DNA from: Tellurirhabdus bombi
GTDB taxonomy: Bacteria > Bacteroidota > Bacteroidia > Cytophagales > Spirosomataceae
Length of the DNA: 64,000 nucleotides
Reading direction: 5' to 3'
Assembly: GCF_021484805.1 (NCBI RefSeq)
Contig: NZ_CP090557.1
Coordinates: 3,360,001 to 3,424,000 of the forward strand
Below, one piece after another: positions 1 through 8,426 of the stretch. Positions within the stretch are counted from its first letter, which is position 1. Every line of letters starts with the position of its first letter. Under the pieces are notes generated by a model, which saw nothing but the letters and a program-made list of their open reading frames with translations, searched no databases and was not told the origin of the DNA. Both the position numbers and the translations under genes were made by a program.

Positions 1-414
1 TATAGCGCCGTGCTGCGGGTGATGAAGGAGGCAACGGCCATGCTGGTGCCGGGCAATATCTGGGACGAATACCACAAGGAAGTCGGCAAGATTATGGAAT
101 CCGAACTGATTGGCCTTGGCCTGCTGAAGAAACACGAAGTGGAAGCGCAAAACCCCAATGCGCCGCTTTACAAGAAATACTTCATGCACGGAACGTCGCA
201 CTTCCTGGGGCTGGACGTACACGACGTTGGCAACAAATACCGCCGTTTCGAAGCGGGAATGGTCTTTACCTGCGAACCCGGCATCTACATCCGCGAGGAA
301 GGCTTGGGGATTCGGCTGGAAAATAACATCGTGATTACCGAAAATGGCAACATCGATCTGATGGCTTCCACGCCGGTGGAAATCGAGGAAATCGAAGATC
401 TGATGAACGAATAA
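1..414 (+). CDS. pepP: Xaa-Pro aminopeptidase (M24), C-terminal part
   Basis: The frame is open from base 1 to the TAA at 412-414, so only the last 137 residues are in the window and the start lies upstream. The peptidase removes N-terminal residues that precede proline, using a two-metal site in the pita-bread fold. Three of the five metal ligands of the family are visible: the His in HGTSHFLGLDVHD, the Glu in CEPGIYI and the Glu in RLENNIVIT; the two Asp ligands would lie upstream. The C-terminus is of normal length for the family. It converges on the HPF-like gene across a shared terminator. A prolidase or other M24 member is possible, but the SHF-LGLDVHD pattern fits aminopeptidase P best. 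Confidence 0.9.
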   Translation, partial: YSAVLRVMKEATAMLVPGNIWDEYHKEVGKIMESELIGLGLLKKHEVEAQNPNAPLYKKYFMHGTSHFLGLDVHDVGNKYRRFEAGMVFTCEPGIYIREEGLGIRLENNIVITENGNIDLMASTPVEIEEIEDLMNE

Positions 415-445
415 ACGCCGTTCGCCCGGAAGATTGAACAAAATA

Positions 446-491
446 AAAAACCTCCTGACGGTGACAAAATCGCCACTTTCAGGAGGTTTTT
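446..491. terminator. bidirectional intrinsic terminator
   Basis: A 12-13 bp stem (AAAAACCTCCTGA paired with TCAGGAGGTTTTT) ends in T on both strands. It lies between the converging aminopeptidase and HPF-like genes and can serve both. Confidence 0.8.
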
Positions 492-505
492 GCTTCGTGA
501 GCAGC

Positions 506-802
506 TTAGTCTACAAATTGCCGACGTAGCTTTTCGCCCGTGGCCCGCATGCTTTCCGGCCACGATCCGCCGTTTCCTTCGGCAAACAGATCATTCCCCG
601 GAATGCCCAGCCGCCAGCGAACTACTTTATTGTTTTCCGGATTGTTACCATCTTCGCGCAGGTAAATATCGGAGGCTACAATGTCCTTTCGAAAGCGCAT
701 GATCCGCCGAAGCTCTTTTTCAACCAGGTCGAGCAACTCGGGCGATTCGTCAAAGCCCACTGTTTGCAGATCCATTTTAATGCCCTCTATATTGTATTCC
801 AT
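506..802 (-). CDS. HPF/RaiA-like ribosome-associated protein
   Basis: A 98-residue protein resembling the short hibernation-promoting factor / sigma-54 modulation family. Visible family features are the opening strand MDLQTVGFDESPELLDLVEK, the middle strand SDIYLRED, and the block WRLGIPGNDLFAE, which matches the NVPGNDLF pattern of Bacteroidota HPFs; the C-terminus EKLRRQF matches the usual ALRRQ end. The family binds the 30S decoding and tRNA region and stops translation in resting cells. It starts 37 bp after the baeRF gene and is probably cotranscribed with it. An AAAGAGAA tract precedes the chosen ATG; a second ATG at 775 also has a good GAGGG site and would begin directly at the usual family start. 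No long-HPF dimerisation domain is present. Confidence 0.75.
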   Translation of the reverse strand: MEYNIEGIKMDLQTVGFDESPELLDLVEKELRRIMRFRKDIVASDIYLREDGNNPENNKVVRWRLGIPGNDLFAEGNGGSWPESMRATGEKLRRQFVD

Positions 803-839
803 AGTGATTCTCTTTTGTTGTTAAAGAACTGAACTACCC

Positions 840-2015
840 TTAAAACCGAAATAAAGCCGCTGCTGTTATCGGTTCCTGCTGTCCAAGCAGATTTACTTCG
901 TCCAGAACGTACACTTCGCCGTTATACCGCATGGTCAGCAAGGCTAGTTTGTCGATCAGCGATTCGCTCTCTTCCTGCTGGGAATCGTGAATGGTAAGCG
1001 CCATTGTTTCTTCGTCGAAGTGCCCCCACACATCGGTATGGGTCTGCACAAAAAGGGCTTCGATTCGTGCCGATGCGGCGGCTTCCAGCAGTTCCCGGAT
1101 ATCAGTAGAGCCTAATCCGTTATCGTTGTTATTTTGGTACTGCTCGATGCGCAGCTGTCGTTTTGTTTCTAAGCTATCCCCCAACAGCTCGTTGGCCATG
1201 CGGTGAATTTCGTTAATGTCAACGTTGTCAAAATTACCCGTTAGACCGCTTTCGTGCAGATGCGGATAGGTATTAACTTCCCGGTAAATAGGCTGCAAAT
1301 ACTCTACGGAGGCGATAACGAGCGGCGCGTTTTGATCACCAATCAGGTTGCGAATGCCTTCGTCGATCAGGCGGAAGAAATCGGCCAGAAGGTGATTTTT
1401 TTCCTTATTAGCCAGATCGTCGCTGGTGTACATGGCCGCTACGCCCCCCTGACCCGCCATACCGGCATTGAATCCCTGCAACTCTTTCTCGAACCGGTAG
1501 TATTTCGTCACTTTATCCATGCTGGACGGCATTTCTTCCTCCGAATCGAGTGGGACGATAGAAAAATAATTAGCCCGGTAGAGGGCCACTCCGTTTTTGC
1601 CAAGTTGCAACACGTAGTATTCCGGGAAAGGTTGGGCAAACGGAAGCAACGGCTGCAATAGAAAGCGGGAATTTATATGAAAGGTATTCTCCAACGGCAG
1701 CGGACTGTGGTAAACCGCAAAGTAGTCGGGGTTTCTGAAAGCCGCCAATCCTTCTTGCTGGTGACGCCAGAAATTCGGATCGTCGAGCAGGGTTTCCAGC
1801 GGCTGCATTAACTCGTCAATCTCCTCCGGGCGTACCTCCTGACTCTTCAGCGTTTGCCTGGCTGTTTGAATATGATTCTTAAACGTAAGCGCATCCTGCC
1901 GTTCGAGAACCTCTTTCCCCCGGCGATGGGTGGGCATAAAAATAGATATAGAATGCTTGTGCTTCTGCTCGGCTAGTTCGAGCAATTTCTCTTTTCCTGA
2001 ATTGATTAAAACCAT
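840..2015 (-). CDS. bacterial eRF1-like (baeRF) ribosome hibernation factor candidate
   Basis: A 391-residue protein with the layout of bacterial archaeo-eukaryotic release factor (baeRF) proteins, the group that includes the hibernation factor Balon. Residues 1-130 form an N domain beginning with a strand-rich ISIFMPTHRRG segment. The middle domain (about 135-280) carries a Gly-rich loop AGMAGQGG near residue 188 where eRF1 has GGQ, followed by a helix and the segment PLVIASVEYLQPIYREVN. Residues 300-391 look like an eL30-type C domain (RIEALFVQTHTDVWGHFD, ending GQQEPITAAALFRF). Balon-type proteins bind the ribosomal A site together with hibernation factors. The gene directly precedes an HPF-like gene, which supports a stress role. 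Peptide-release activity is unlikely but not excluded by sequence alone. Confidence 0.7.
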   Translation of the reverse strand: MVLINSGKEKLLELAEQKHKHSISIFMPTHRRGKEVLERQDALTFKNHIQTARQTLKSQEVRPEEIDELMQPLETLLDDPNFWRHQQEGLAAFRNPDYFAVYHSPLPLENTFHINSRFLLQPLLPFAQPFPEYYVLQLGKNGVALYRANYFSIVPLDSEEEMPSSMDKVTKYYRFEKELQGFNAGMAGQGGVAAMYTSDDLANKEKNHLLADFFRLIDEGIRNLIGDQNAPLVIASVEYLQPIYREVNTYPHLHESGLTGNFDNVDINEIHRMANELLGDSLETKRQLRIEQYQNNNDNGLGSTDIRELLEAAASARIEALFVQTHTDVWGHFDEETMALTIHDSQQEESESLIDKLALLTMRYNGEVYVLDEVNLLGQQEPITAAALFRF

Positions 2016-2213
2016 AACGTTGCCTTTTATCCGGTAAGCGTGGAAGCCGGAGTTTCAAAAAATGTTGTACTATTTCTTTATTATACTAACTAAAAGAAAG
2101 CACAGGTGGCTTGGAGATAATGCAATTCTAAGGTTTTTCTAAGCTTTTTCAGAACAAAGATCGGGCGGTTTTTCTGGATTTAAACGGCCTGAATAAGCCG
2201 CCGGATTTTGGGG

Positions 2214-2828
2214 TTAAGCTTGGTCTACGCAGGTATAGATCTGGCGAATAGCCCGCTCAATGCGCTGCCAACCTTCGTCCGATTGCAGGTCAATATCGAA
2301 CAGCTTGTAGTTAGCCGAGGCTAAAAAGGAAAGTTGCGTAATGGCCGCCAGCAGGATGGCGGCGACCGCTTTGGTATCGTGACGGGTATCCGGCGAAAGC
2401 TGGTTCACCAATTTTTGCAACGCCTCTTGCCGGGTTTGGGTCATGTGCGCACTTAGGGCCGAACCTGAGTTGGCTATTTCCCATTTCAGTAGCTCCTGGG
2501 CAACGCGGCGGTGCCTGAACGCCCGTGCAAACTGAACCATATAATCCGACCAAACCTGATTTTGGGAAGAGGTAGTCATCCTTTCCCGATTATTCTCCAG
2601 AAACTGATCGTTAAAAATCGTCCAGAAATCACTCTGCTCCGTGAAGGATTGCATAAGCCCTTCGTAGCCACCAAAATAGCGATAGATCAATACCTTGTTG
2701 ATGCCCGCTTTGTCGGCAACTGCGTTGATTCCGGCTTTGTCAGCACCCTGCTCGGCAATAACGTCTCCCAAGGCAGCCAGGATGCGTTGCATGGTCATCT
2801 GACGATTCCGTTTAGCTATCTTTTTCAT
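2214..2828 (-). CDS. TetR/AcrR family transcriptional regulator
   Basis: A 204-residue protein with an N-terminal TetR helix-turn-helix: residues about 12-60 read TMQRILAALGDVIAEQGADK, then KAGINKVLIYRYFGGYEGL, close to the family pattern ending YxYFxxKEGL. The remaining ~140 residues would be the ligand-binding and dimer domain; ligand unknown. It stands alone on its strand, with 198 bp to the baeRF gene downstream and 333 bp of empty sequence upstream, so its target cannot be read from the layout. The start MKKIAKRNRQ is basic, as is common before this type of HTH. A possible but imperfect -7-like element lies near 2896-2906 on the minus strand. Confidence 0.9.
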   Translation of the reverse strand: MKKIAKRNRQMTMQRILAALGDVIAEQGADKAGINAVADKAGINKVLIYRYFGGYEGLMQSFTEQSDFWTIFNDQFLENNRERMTTSSQNQVWSDYMVQFARAFRHRRVAQELLKWEIANSGSALSAHMTQTRQEALQKLVNQLSPDTRHDTKAVAAILLAAITQLSFLASANYKLFDIDLQSDEGWQRIERAIRQIYTCVDQA

Positions 2829-3161
2829 GAAGCAGCAACCCGTTTAAACGTTACTTTTTTCGGCTGACTTACGGCGGAGTTTTACGCATTAATAGTTGCA
2901 AAACCTAAAGTAAGTTCGATTCATGCAAGAAGCAAAAAAGAGTCTTTTTATTAATAGAATACTTAGTTAGCGTGTTAAAAACGAGTTTGTTAGGTGTTTT
3001 TTGTCCTTTTAAGCATCGTCTCCGTTTAAATGTTCCAGGAAGACCCATAGAACGCTGCCAGCAGTTCACGCCTGCGTCGCGACGGCTTTTCTAAAAGGGT
3101 AGAGAAAAAGCAAGAATGTAACGATTTTTTGGATGCATAAACAAGCGCAATCTGAGGGGAA
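2829..3161. other. intergenic region, no gene seen
   Basis: 333 bp upstream of the TetR gene and downstream of the WapI-like gene. I found no ORF with a plausible start, no RNA-like fold and no strong terminator. It should hold the TetR promoter. The half next to TetR is AT-rich, the other half is not. Confidence 0.5.
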
Positions 3162-3593
3162 TCAGCGCTCGGGGTAGGCTTCTAGTTGCCGCGCTAAATC
3201 GTGGATCGCTTCCTGGAGTTGCTGGCGCGATAGCGTAATTTCCAGTTGACAGGGAAAATCATTGTAGGGATGCCACGAAGGCGTCAGGTCATGATCTAGC
3301 TGCACTTGGAGGTGATACTGCTCCGCGGGTAAGGCTACCAGTTCCATGCTCAAACCCGGCTCGGAGAAGTTAAGGGTAAGGTGGCTGCTGGACTGGTTCG
3401 CGATTTTTTGCAGGTTTTCCAGCAGTCGGTTGAGTTCCCAGGTCCGTATGGGGGTTTCCTGGGTGTGTTTTTCCTGGTTGGAAACCGTTGATAATTCGCA
3501 GAGGAGGCTGTTTCGGTCGCGCCAGTCGGCATCTTCGGGACTATAGCCAATAATCTTAAATTCAAAGGTGCCGGTAGAGGAAGTGAGTCTCAT
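3162..3593 (-). CDS. WapI-like small protein
   Basis: A 143-residue protein when started at MRLTSSTGTFEFKIIGYSPE; the frame continues 27 codons upstream but that extension (MSFAPISSNPLPK...) is untypical. It resembles the WapI immunity family: an opening RLTSxxGTFEFxIxGY strand, a WRDRNSLLCEL segment where homologs have a DSNWL block, TWELNRLLENL in the middle and a Leu-rich C-terminal helix. WapI proteins neutralise the C-terminal toxin of wall-associated WapA in Bacillus, but most family members in other phyla are lone proteins of unknown role. No toxin gene is next to it. It is transcribed divergently from the carboxynorspermidine synthase gene. Family assignment is by motif pattern only. 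Confidence 0.5.
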   Translation of the reverse strand: MRLTSSTGTFEFKIIGYSPEDADWRDRNSLLCELSTVSNQEKHTQETPIRTWELNRLLENLQKIANQSSSHLTLNFSEPGLSMELVALPAEQYHLQVQLDHDLTPSWHPYNDFPCQLEITLSRQQLQEAIHDLARQLEAYPER

Positions 3594-3734
3594 GGTGTTA
3601 AGAACTTTGATGTGAGTTAACCTTAAAACAATTATTTTAGGGAGGGGGTTTGATGAAATAGGGGCAAAGCTCATTTTTTAATGACGAAGCGAATCTTTTT
3701 AGAGCGAGGTGCCTGACCGCTTGACGCGGGTTTC

Positions 3735-3742
3735 TATCTTTG
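3735..3742 (+). promoter_or_regulatory. -7 element (TATCTTTG) for carboxynorspermidine synthase
   Basis: TATCTTTG matches the Bacteroidota TAnnTTTG element 50 bp before the start codon. No TTG is found at the ideal distance upstream, so only half of the promoter is recognisable. Confidence 0.4.
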
Positions 3743-3792
3743 CGGTCGATTTCAATTAAGAATTACTAATCAATAACTACCAAACCACAAAC

Positions 3793-5001
3793 ATGGCAAA
3801 AGTGCTGATTATCGGTGCCGGCGGTGTAGGCAGTGTCGTAGCCCACAAGTGCGCGATGAATTCCGATGTATTTACGGAAATTATGCTGGCCAGCCGAACA
3901 CTTGCTAAATGTGACAAAATTGCCGCCGAAATTAAAGAATTACACGGCGTAACGATACAAACGGCCCAGGTCGATGCCGATGTGGTGGCCGAAACGGTGC
4001 TGCTTATCAAACGGTTTAATCCGGTATTGGTCATTAACGTGGCTTTGCCTTATCAGGATCTGCCCATCATGGATGCCTGTCTGGAAACCAAAGTTCATTA
4101 TTTAGATACGGCCAACTACGAACCCAAAGACGTTGCTAAGTTTGAATACAGCTGGCAATGGGCTTATAAAGAGCGGTTTGAGCAGGCAGGCCTGATGGCC
4201 TTACTTGGCTGCGGCTTCGACCCGGGTGCCACCCAGGTGTTCACGGCTTACGCAGCCAAGCATCAGTTCGACGAAATGCATTACCTCGATATTGTGGACT
4301 GCAACGCCGGCAATCACGGGAAAGCATTTGCTACTAACTTTAATCCGGAAATCAATATCCGCGAGATCACCCAACCGGGCCGCTACTGGGAAAACGGCGA
4401 ATGGGTCGAAATCCCGGCCATGTCGATTCATAAGCCGATCGAGTACCCCGGAATAGGGGAGCGGGAGTCGTATGTGCTGTATCACGAAGAACTTGAGTCG
4501 CTGGTTAAAAACTTCCCAACCCTGAAACGCGCCCGTTTCTGGATGACCTTTGGGCAGCAGTACATCACGCACTTGCAGGTGCTGGAAAATGTGGGCATGA
4601 CCAGCATTAAGCCGATCCAGTTCCAGGGCATGGACATTGTGCCGCTAGAGTTTCTGAAAGCGGTATTGCCGCCGCCCGACTCATTGGGTGAGAATTATAC
4701 CGGACAAACCTCCATTGGCTGCCAGATCAAAGGCATCAAAGATGGTCAGGAAAAAACTTATTTTATCTGGAACAACTGCGACCATGCCGAAACGTACAAG
4801 GAGGTGCGCGGGCAGGCCGTAAGCTATACAACGGGTGTGCCTGCCATGATTGGCGCCATGCTGATGCTGAAAGGCGTCTGGATGAAACCAGGCGTTTGGA
4901 ACTGCGAAGAACTTGATCCAGATCCATTTATCGAACAGATGAATCGCCAGGGTCTACCCGTCCAGGACAAGGTGAACGAACCACTGAGCGTAGAAGCTTA
5001 G
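3793..5001 (+). CDS. carboxynorspermidine synthase (CASDH)
   Basis: A 402-residue member of the saccharopine dehydrogenase family. The Rossmann motif IIGAGGVGSVVAHKC is at residues 6-20, followed by DTANYEP and GCGFDPGATQVF around residues 113-155 and a long catalytic domain. CASDH reductively condenses aspartate semialdehyde with putrescine (or 1,3-diaminopropane) to carboxyspermidine, the first dedicated step of the alternative spermidine route. The decarboxylase of the same route is in this window at 13306-14433, which strongly supports this identity over a lysine-pathway saccharopine dehydrogenase. The gene stands alone, between its own -7 element and a terminator at 5027-5061. Confidence 0.87.
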   Translation: MAKVLIIGAGGVGSVVAHKCAMNSDVFTEIMLASRTLAKCDKIAAEIKELHGVTIQTAQVDADVVAETVLLIKRFNPVLVINVALPYQDLPIMDACLETKVHYLDTANYEPKDVAKFEYSWQWAYKERFEQAGLMALLGCGFDPGATQVFTAYAAKHQFDEMHYLDIVDCNAGNHGKAFATNFNPEINIREITQPGRYWENGEWVEIPAMSIHKPIEYPGIGERESYVLYHEELESLVKNFPTLKRARFWMTFGQQYITHLQVLENVGMTSIKPIQFQGMDIVPLEFLKAVLPPPDSLGENYTGQTSIGCQIKGIKDGQEKTYFIWNNCDHAETYKEVRGQAVSYTTGVPAMIGAMLMLKGVWMKPGVWNCEELDPDPFIEQMNRQGLPVQDKVNEPLSVEA

Positions 5002-5026
5002 GCAGCTTACTGAGTAATTAATTACA

Positions 5027-5061
5027 GCGAAAAACCACCGGCAACCCCGGTGGTTTTTCGC
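5027..5061 (+). terminator. intrinsic terminator
   Basis: Stem GCGAAAAACCACCGG paired with CCGGTGGTTTTTCGC, 26 bp after the carboxynorspermidine synthase stop codon. Confidence 0.75.
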
Positions 5062-5237
5062 ATTTAAGGGGACTTTTTCCACTTGACTAACCCATCTCCC
5101 CCAATTTGCGACGTTAAGTAAAAAAGGCTCTTTTTTGGTCACCCAGAAAAGGGGATATTGCCTAACTGCCTCACTGCAAGCCAATTCATTATGGTATTAT
5201 CGTAGCTAGTAATCATCAAATACAACGGATTATTTCT

Positions 5238-8200
5238 ATGAAAAAAGTTCTACCATTGATGGCAATGCTTAGCCTCATGAGCTACGCGTTTGCCCAGGAG
5301 CGCGAGGTGACGGGACGCGTTACGACAGCCGAAGAGGGGACACCACTGCCCGGCGTGACGGTGCAGATCAAAGGCACAACGCGGGGCACAACCGCCGGGG
5401 CCGACGGAGCCTATCGCATTAGTGTCGGCGGAGAAAATACCCTTATTTTCAGTTTTATTGGCGTCGAATCGCAGGAGGTTAGGGTAGGCACGCAGACGAC
5501 GATCAACGTGGCGCTGAAAGCGGATACCAAACAGCTTCAGGAAGTGGTCGTTACGGCCCTGGGTGCCCAGCGGGAAAAGCGGACGCTAGGTTATGCCGTT
5601 TCTGATTTGAAGGGCGAAGAACTGACCCGGTCGGGAGAAGCCAACGTCATTCAGGGGTTGGCCGCCAAAACGGCAGGCGTGATTGTCACGGGTTCCGCCG
5701 GGACACCGGGAGCTTCGAGTAAGGTGGTGCTGCGCGGACCTTCGACGTTTACGGGGCAGCAACAGCCTCTTATTGTGGTGGACGGCGTACCGATTAATAA
5801 TGAAACGTTCACGTCTTCTTCGGCTGATTATCCGTACAATGCCAACTTGCAAGGGGTGAACAACTCGAACCGGGCGCTGGACTTGAACCCGGACGATATT
5901 GAGTCGGTGACGATCCTGAAAGGCCCCGCCGCCGCTGCCCTGTACGGTGCCCGGGCTGGAAACGGAGCCATTGTGTACACCACCAAAAAAGGACGCAAGC
6001 AAAAAGGCATCGGTATTACGCTGAACTACCGCCTGGAACTCTCGCAGGTGAACAAACTGCCCAAATTGCAACGGGAATACGCCCAGGGCGTTGGCGGAAA
6101 ATACATTACGGCCGATGCCGGACCAGACAACCAGCATGGAACCGACGATGACGGGAATATCGGGAGTACCAACAGCTGGGGACCGAAAATCGCGAGTGAC
6201 CCAACGCTGCAATCGTTTGATAATGGGGGCAATTTCTTTAAAACGGCGGTGTCGCACAATACGAACGTGGCGTTGGTTGGGGGCAATGAAAAAGCCAACT
6301 TCCGAATCGCATTCGGGAATCTAACCCAGAACGGGGTGATCCCAAACACCGATTATGTTCGGAACAACGTGCGGATTACGGCGGAAGGAAACATGCTCGA
6401 TAACCTCAAAATTGGCGGGACAGCGAGTTACACCAAATCGGGCGGCGTTAAAGCGCAGAACGGAAGCAACCTGGCGGGGGTTATGCTGAGTTTGCTTCGC
6501 GCACCCGCCTCGTTCGATTTGCGCAATTATCAGTTTGAGAACGGGTTCAATCGCAATTATTATTACTCGTATGACAACCCATATTATACGGTCTATAAAA
6601 ATCCATTCACGGATGACATCAATCGGTTTCTGGGAAATGTGTTCGTTAATTATCGTCCGTCCAAGTACTTCGATCTGACCTACAAAGTCGGTGCCGACGC
6701 GTATTCGGACTTCAGACGGCAGGTTTTTGCCATCAGTTCCAACGGGGATGACAACGGACAGCGGTATGGGCAGGTTAATTACGACAACATCACGAGCCGC
6801 GACATCTATGCCGATTTAATCTGGCGGGGCGAGCACCGGTTTACGGAGAAAATGGGCGTTAACTATACCCTCGGTCATAATATTACGACGTATAATTTTA
6901 CGAGTAACTTCGCCCGGGGCCGGAACCTGTCCATTCCGAATTTCTACAACCTGGGCAATGCCGCCGAATTGTATGCTTCCAACGGGGTCGATCAGCGTCG
7001 GTTGACAACAGCCGTATTTGGGCAGCTTGATTTTGACCTGGCCGACCAGCTGTATCTCTCCGTCGGTGCCCGGAACGAGTGGGCTTCTACCTACGAGCGA
7101 ACAATTAAAAATAATTTCTTGTATCCTTCTGTCTCGGCTTCCTGGATTTTTACGGAAAATCTGCCGGAAAGCAGCCTGTTGTCATTTGGTAAACTGCGTC
7201 TGGCGTATGCCGAAGCGGGTATTCCTCCCGTACCGTATCGGACCCGGACATACCTAAGCAAGCCCTCCTTCACCGACGGCTTCACCAATGGCTTGAACTT
7301 TCCGTACAACGGCATCAATGGGTATGCGTATAACAATGGGGTTGTGGGTACGCCGAACCTGCGCCCGGAACGCGTGAAAGGAACCGAATTGGGCTTGAAT
7401 CTAAAGCTGTTGCAAAATAAGCTGGATCTGGACGTAACGCTTTACAACCAGAAAACCGTCGATATTCTGCTTTCGCAGCCAACGGCACCCGCGTCGGGGT
7501 TTCCGGCGCGCTACATCAACGCGGCTTCGTTGCGTAACCGGGGCGTAGAGGTGATGCTGGGGATCAATGCTCTTAAAACGCCGGCATTTTCCTGGGATGT
7601 CGCCCTGAACTGGTCCATGAACCGCAGCAAAGTGCTGAGTCTGATCGAAGGAGTCAGTGAAGTAAGTCTGGAATCGGCTTTTACGGGGATTGGTGGGTAT
7701 GCCATTGTGGGTGAGCCGCTTGGCGTCTTATACGGCAGCAAGTGGGAGCGCAATGAGCAGGGACAGTTCTTGATTGGTGCCGACGGATTGCCCATTTTAC
7801 AGGAAAAGCAGGGAAACATTGGCAACCCTTATCCCACCTGGTTGGGGAACGTGCGCAATACGTTTACCTACAAAGGAGTTTCGTTAACGGCGCTGCTGGA
7901 TATTCGCCGGGGTGGAGCCATCTGGAACGGAACCTACGCCCGTCTGCAACGATTGGGTGTTACGCAGGAGTCGGCTGATCGGGAGCGCACGTACGTGATA
8001 CCAGGGGTTTTAGAAGATGGCACGCCTAATAACATCGCTATTCCGGCGGTGGATTATTATTCGTTTTATGTGGGCGATAGCGGTGGTGCTGCCGAGGAAT
8101 TTGTGGAAAATGTGAATTGGGTGCGTCTGCGCGAGTTAGGCCTGAGCTACCGCTTCAAAGTAGGCAGGAAGTTTCTCGATTATGTCGATGTATCATTTAC

Positions 8201-8348
8201 GGGCCGCAACCTCTGGCTCAATACCAATTACAAAGGTGTTGATCCCGAGACGAGCCTAACGGGCGCTGGTTCGAACCTGCAAGGCTTCGACTACTTCAAC
8301 AACCCAGGAACCCGGTCTTATATTTTTGGGGTCAATATCGGCTTCTAG
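5238..8348 (+). CDS. SusC/RagA-type TonB-dependent outer-membrane transporter
   Basis: A 1036-residue outer-membrane transporter. A signal peptide ends near SYAFAQ (residue 20). Residues 23-97 are the carboxypeptidase-D-like regulatory domain (VTGRVTTAEEGTPLPGVTV), then the SusC signature and TonB box LQEVVVTALG at about 100-109, the plug (NVIQGLAAKTAGV, PLIVVDGVPINN, ILKGPAAAALYGARAGNG) to about residue 255, and a beta-barrel ending in the aromatic YIFGVNIGF. SusC proteins import oligosaccharides or peptides captured by SusD, powered by TonB. The partner susD-like gene begins 79 bp downstream. No regulator or sensor is adjacent; the nearest TonB gene is at 12.3 kb. Substrate cannot be read directly; the convergent GH144-like enzyme hints at a beta-glucan. 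Confidence 0.95.
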   Translation: MKKVLPLMAMLSLMSYAFAQEREVTGRVTTAEEGTPLPGVTVQIKGTTRGTTAGADGAYRISVGGENTLIFSFIGVESQEVRVGTQTTINVALKADTKQLQEVVVTALGAQREKRTLGYAVSDLKGEELTRSGEANVIQGLAAKTAGVIVTGSAGTPGASSKVVLRGPSTFTGQQQPLIVVDGVPINNETFTSSSADYPYNANLQGVNNSNRALDLNPDDIESVTILKGPAAAALYGARAGNGAIVYTTKKGRKQKGIGITLNYRLELSQVNKLPKLQREYAQGVGGKYITADAGPDNQHGTDDDGNIGSTNSWGPKIASDPTLQSFDNGGNFFKTAVSHNTNVALVGGNEKANFRIAFGNLTQNGVIPNTDYVRNNVRITAEGNMLDNLKIGGTASYTKSGGVKAQNGSNLAGVMLSLLRAPASFDLRNYQFENGFNRNYYYSYDNPYYTVYKNPFTDDINRFLGNVFVNYRPSKYFDLTYKVGADAYSDFRRQVFAISSNGDDNGQRYGQVNYDNITSRDIYADLIWRGEHRFTEKMGVNYTLGHNITTYNFTSNFARGRNLSIPNFYNLGNAAELYASNGVDQRRLTTAVFGQLDFDLADQLYLSVGARNEWASTYERTIKNNFLYPSVSASWIFTENLPESSLLSFGKLRLAYAEAGIPPVPYRTRTYLSKPSFTDGFTNGLNFPYNGINGYAYNNGVVGTPNLRPERVKGTELGLNLKLLQNKLDLDVTLYNQKTVDILLSQPTAPASGFPARYINAASLRNRGVEVMLGINALKTPAFSWDVALNWSMNRSKVLSLIEGVSEVSLESAFTGIGGYAIVGEPLGVLYGSKWERNEQGQFLIGADGLPILQEKQGNIGNPYPTWLGNVRNTFTYKGVSLTALLDIRRGGAIWNGTYARLQRLGVTQESADRERTYVIPGVLEDGTPNNIAIPAVDYYSFYVGDSGGAAEEFVENVNWVRLRELGLSYRFKVGRKFLDYVDVSFTGRNLWLNTNYKGVDPETSLTGAGSNLQGFDYFNNPGTRSYIFGVNIGF

Positions 8349-8426
8349 AAAGTGCCGCCCCCCTTCAGGCAACCCATCGACAAACGGGTGAGAAAAGCTA
8401 CCTCGATTCATAAACGACTTTACACA

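Noticed and set aside
5586-6257. 223-codon frame on the minus strand inside the SusC gene
   Set aside because: Arg/Phe-rich shadow of the SusC plug domain with no motif.
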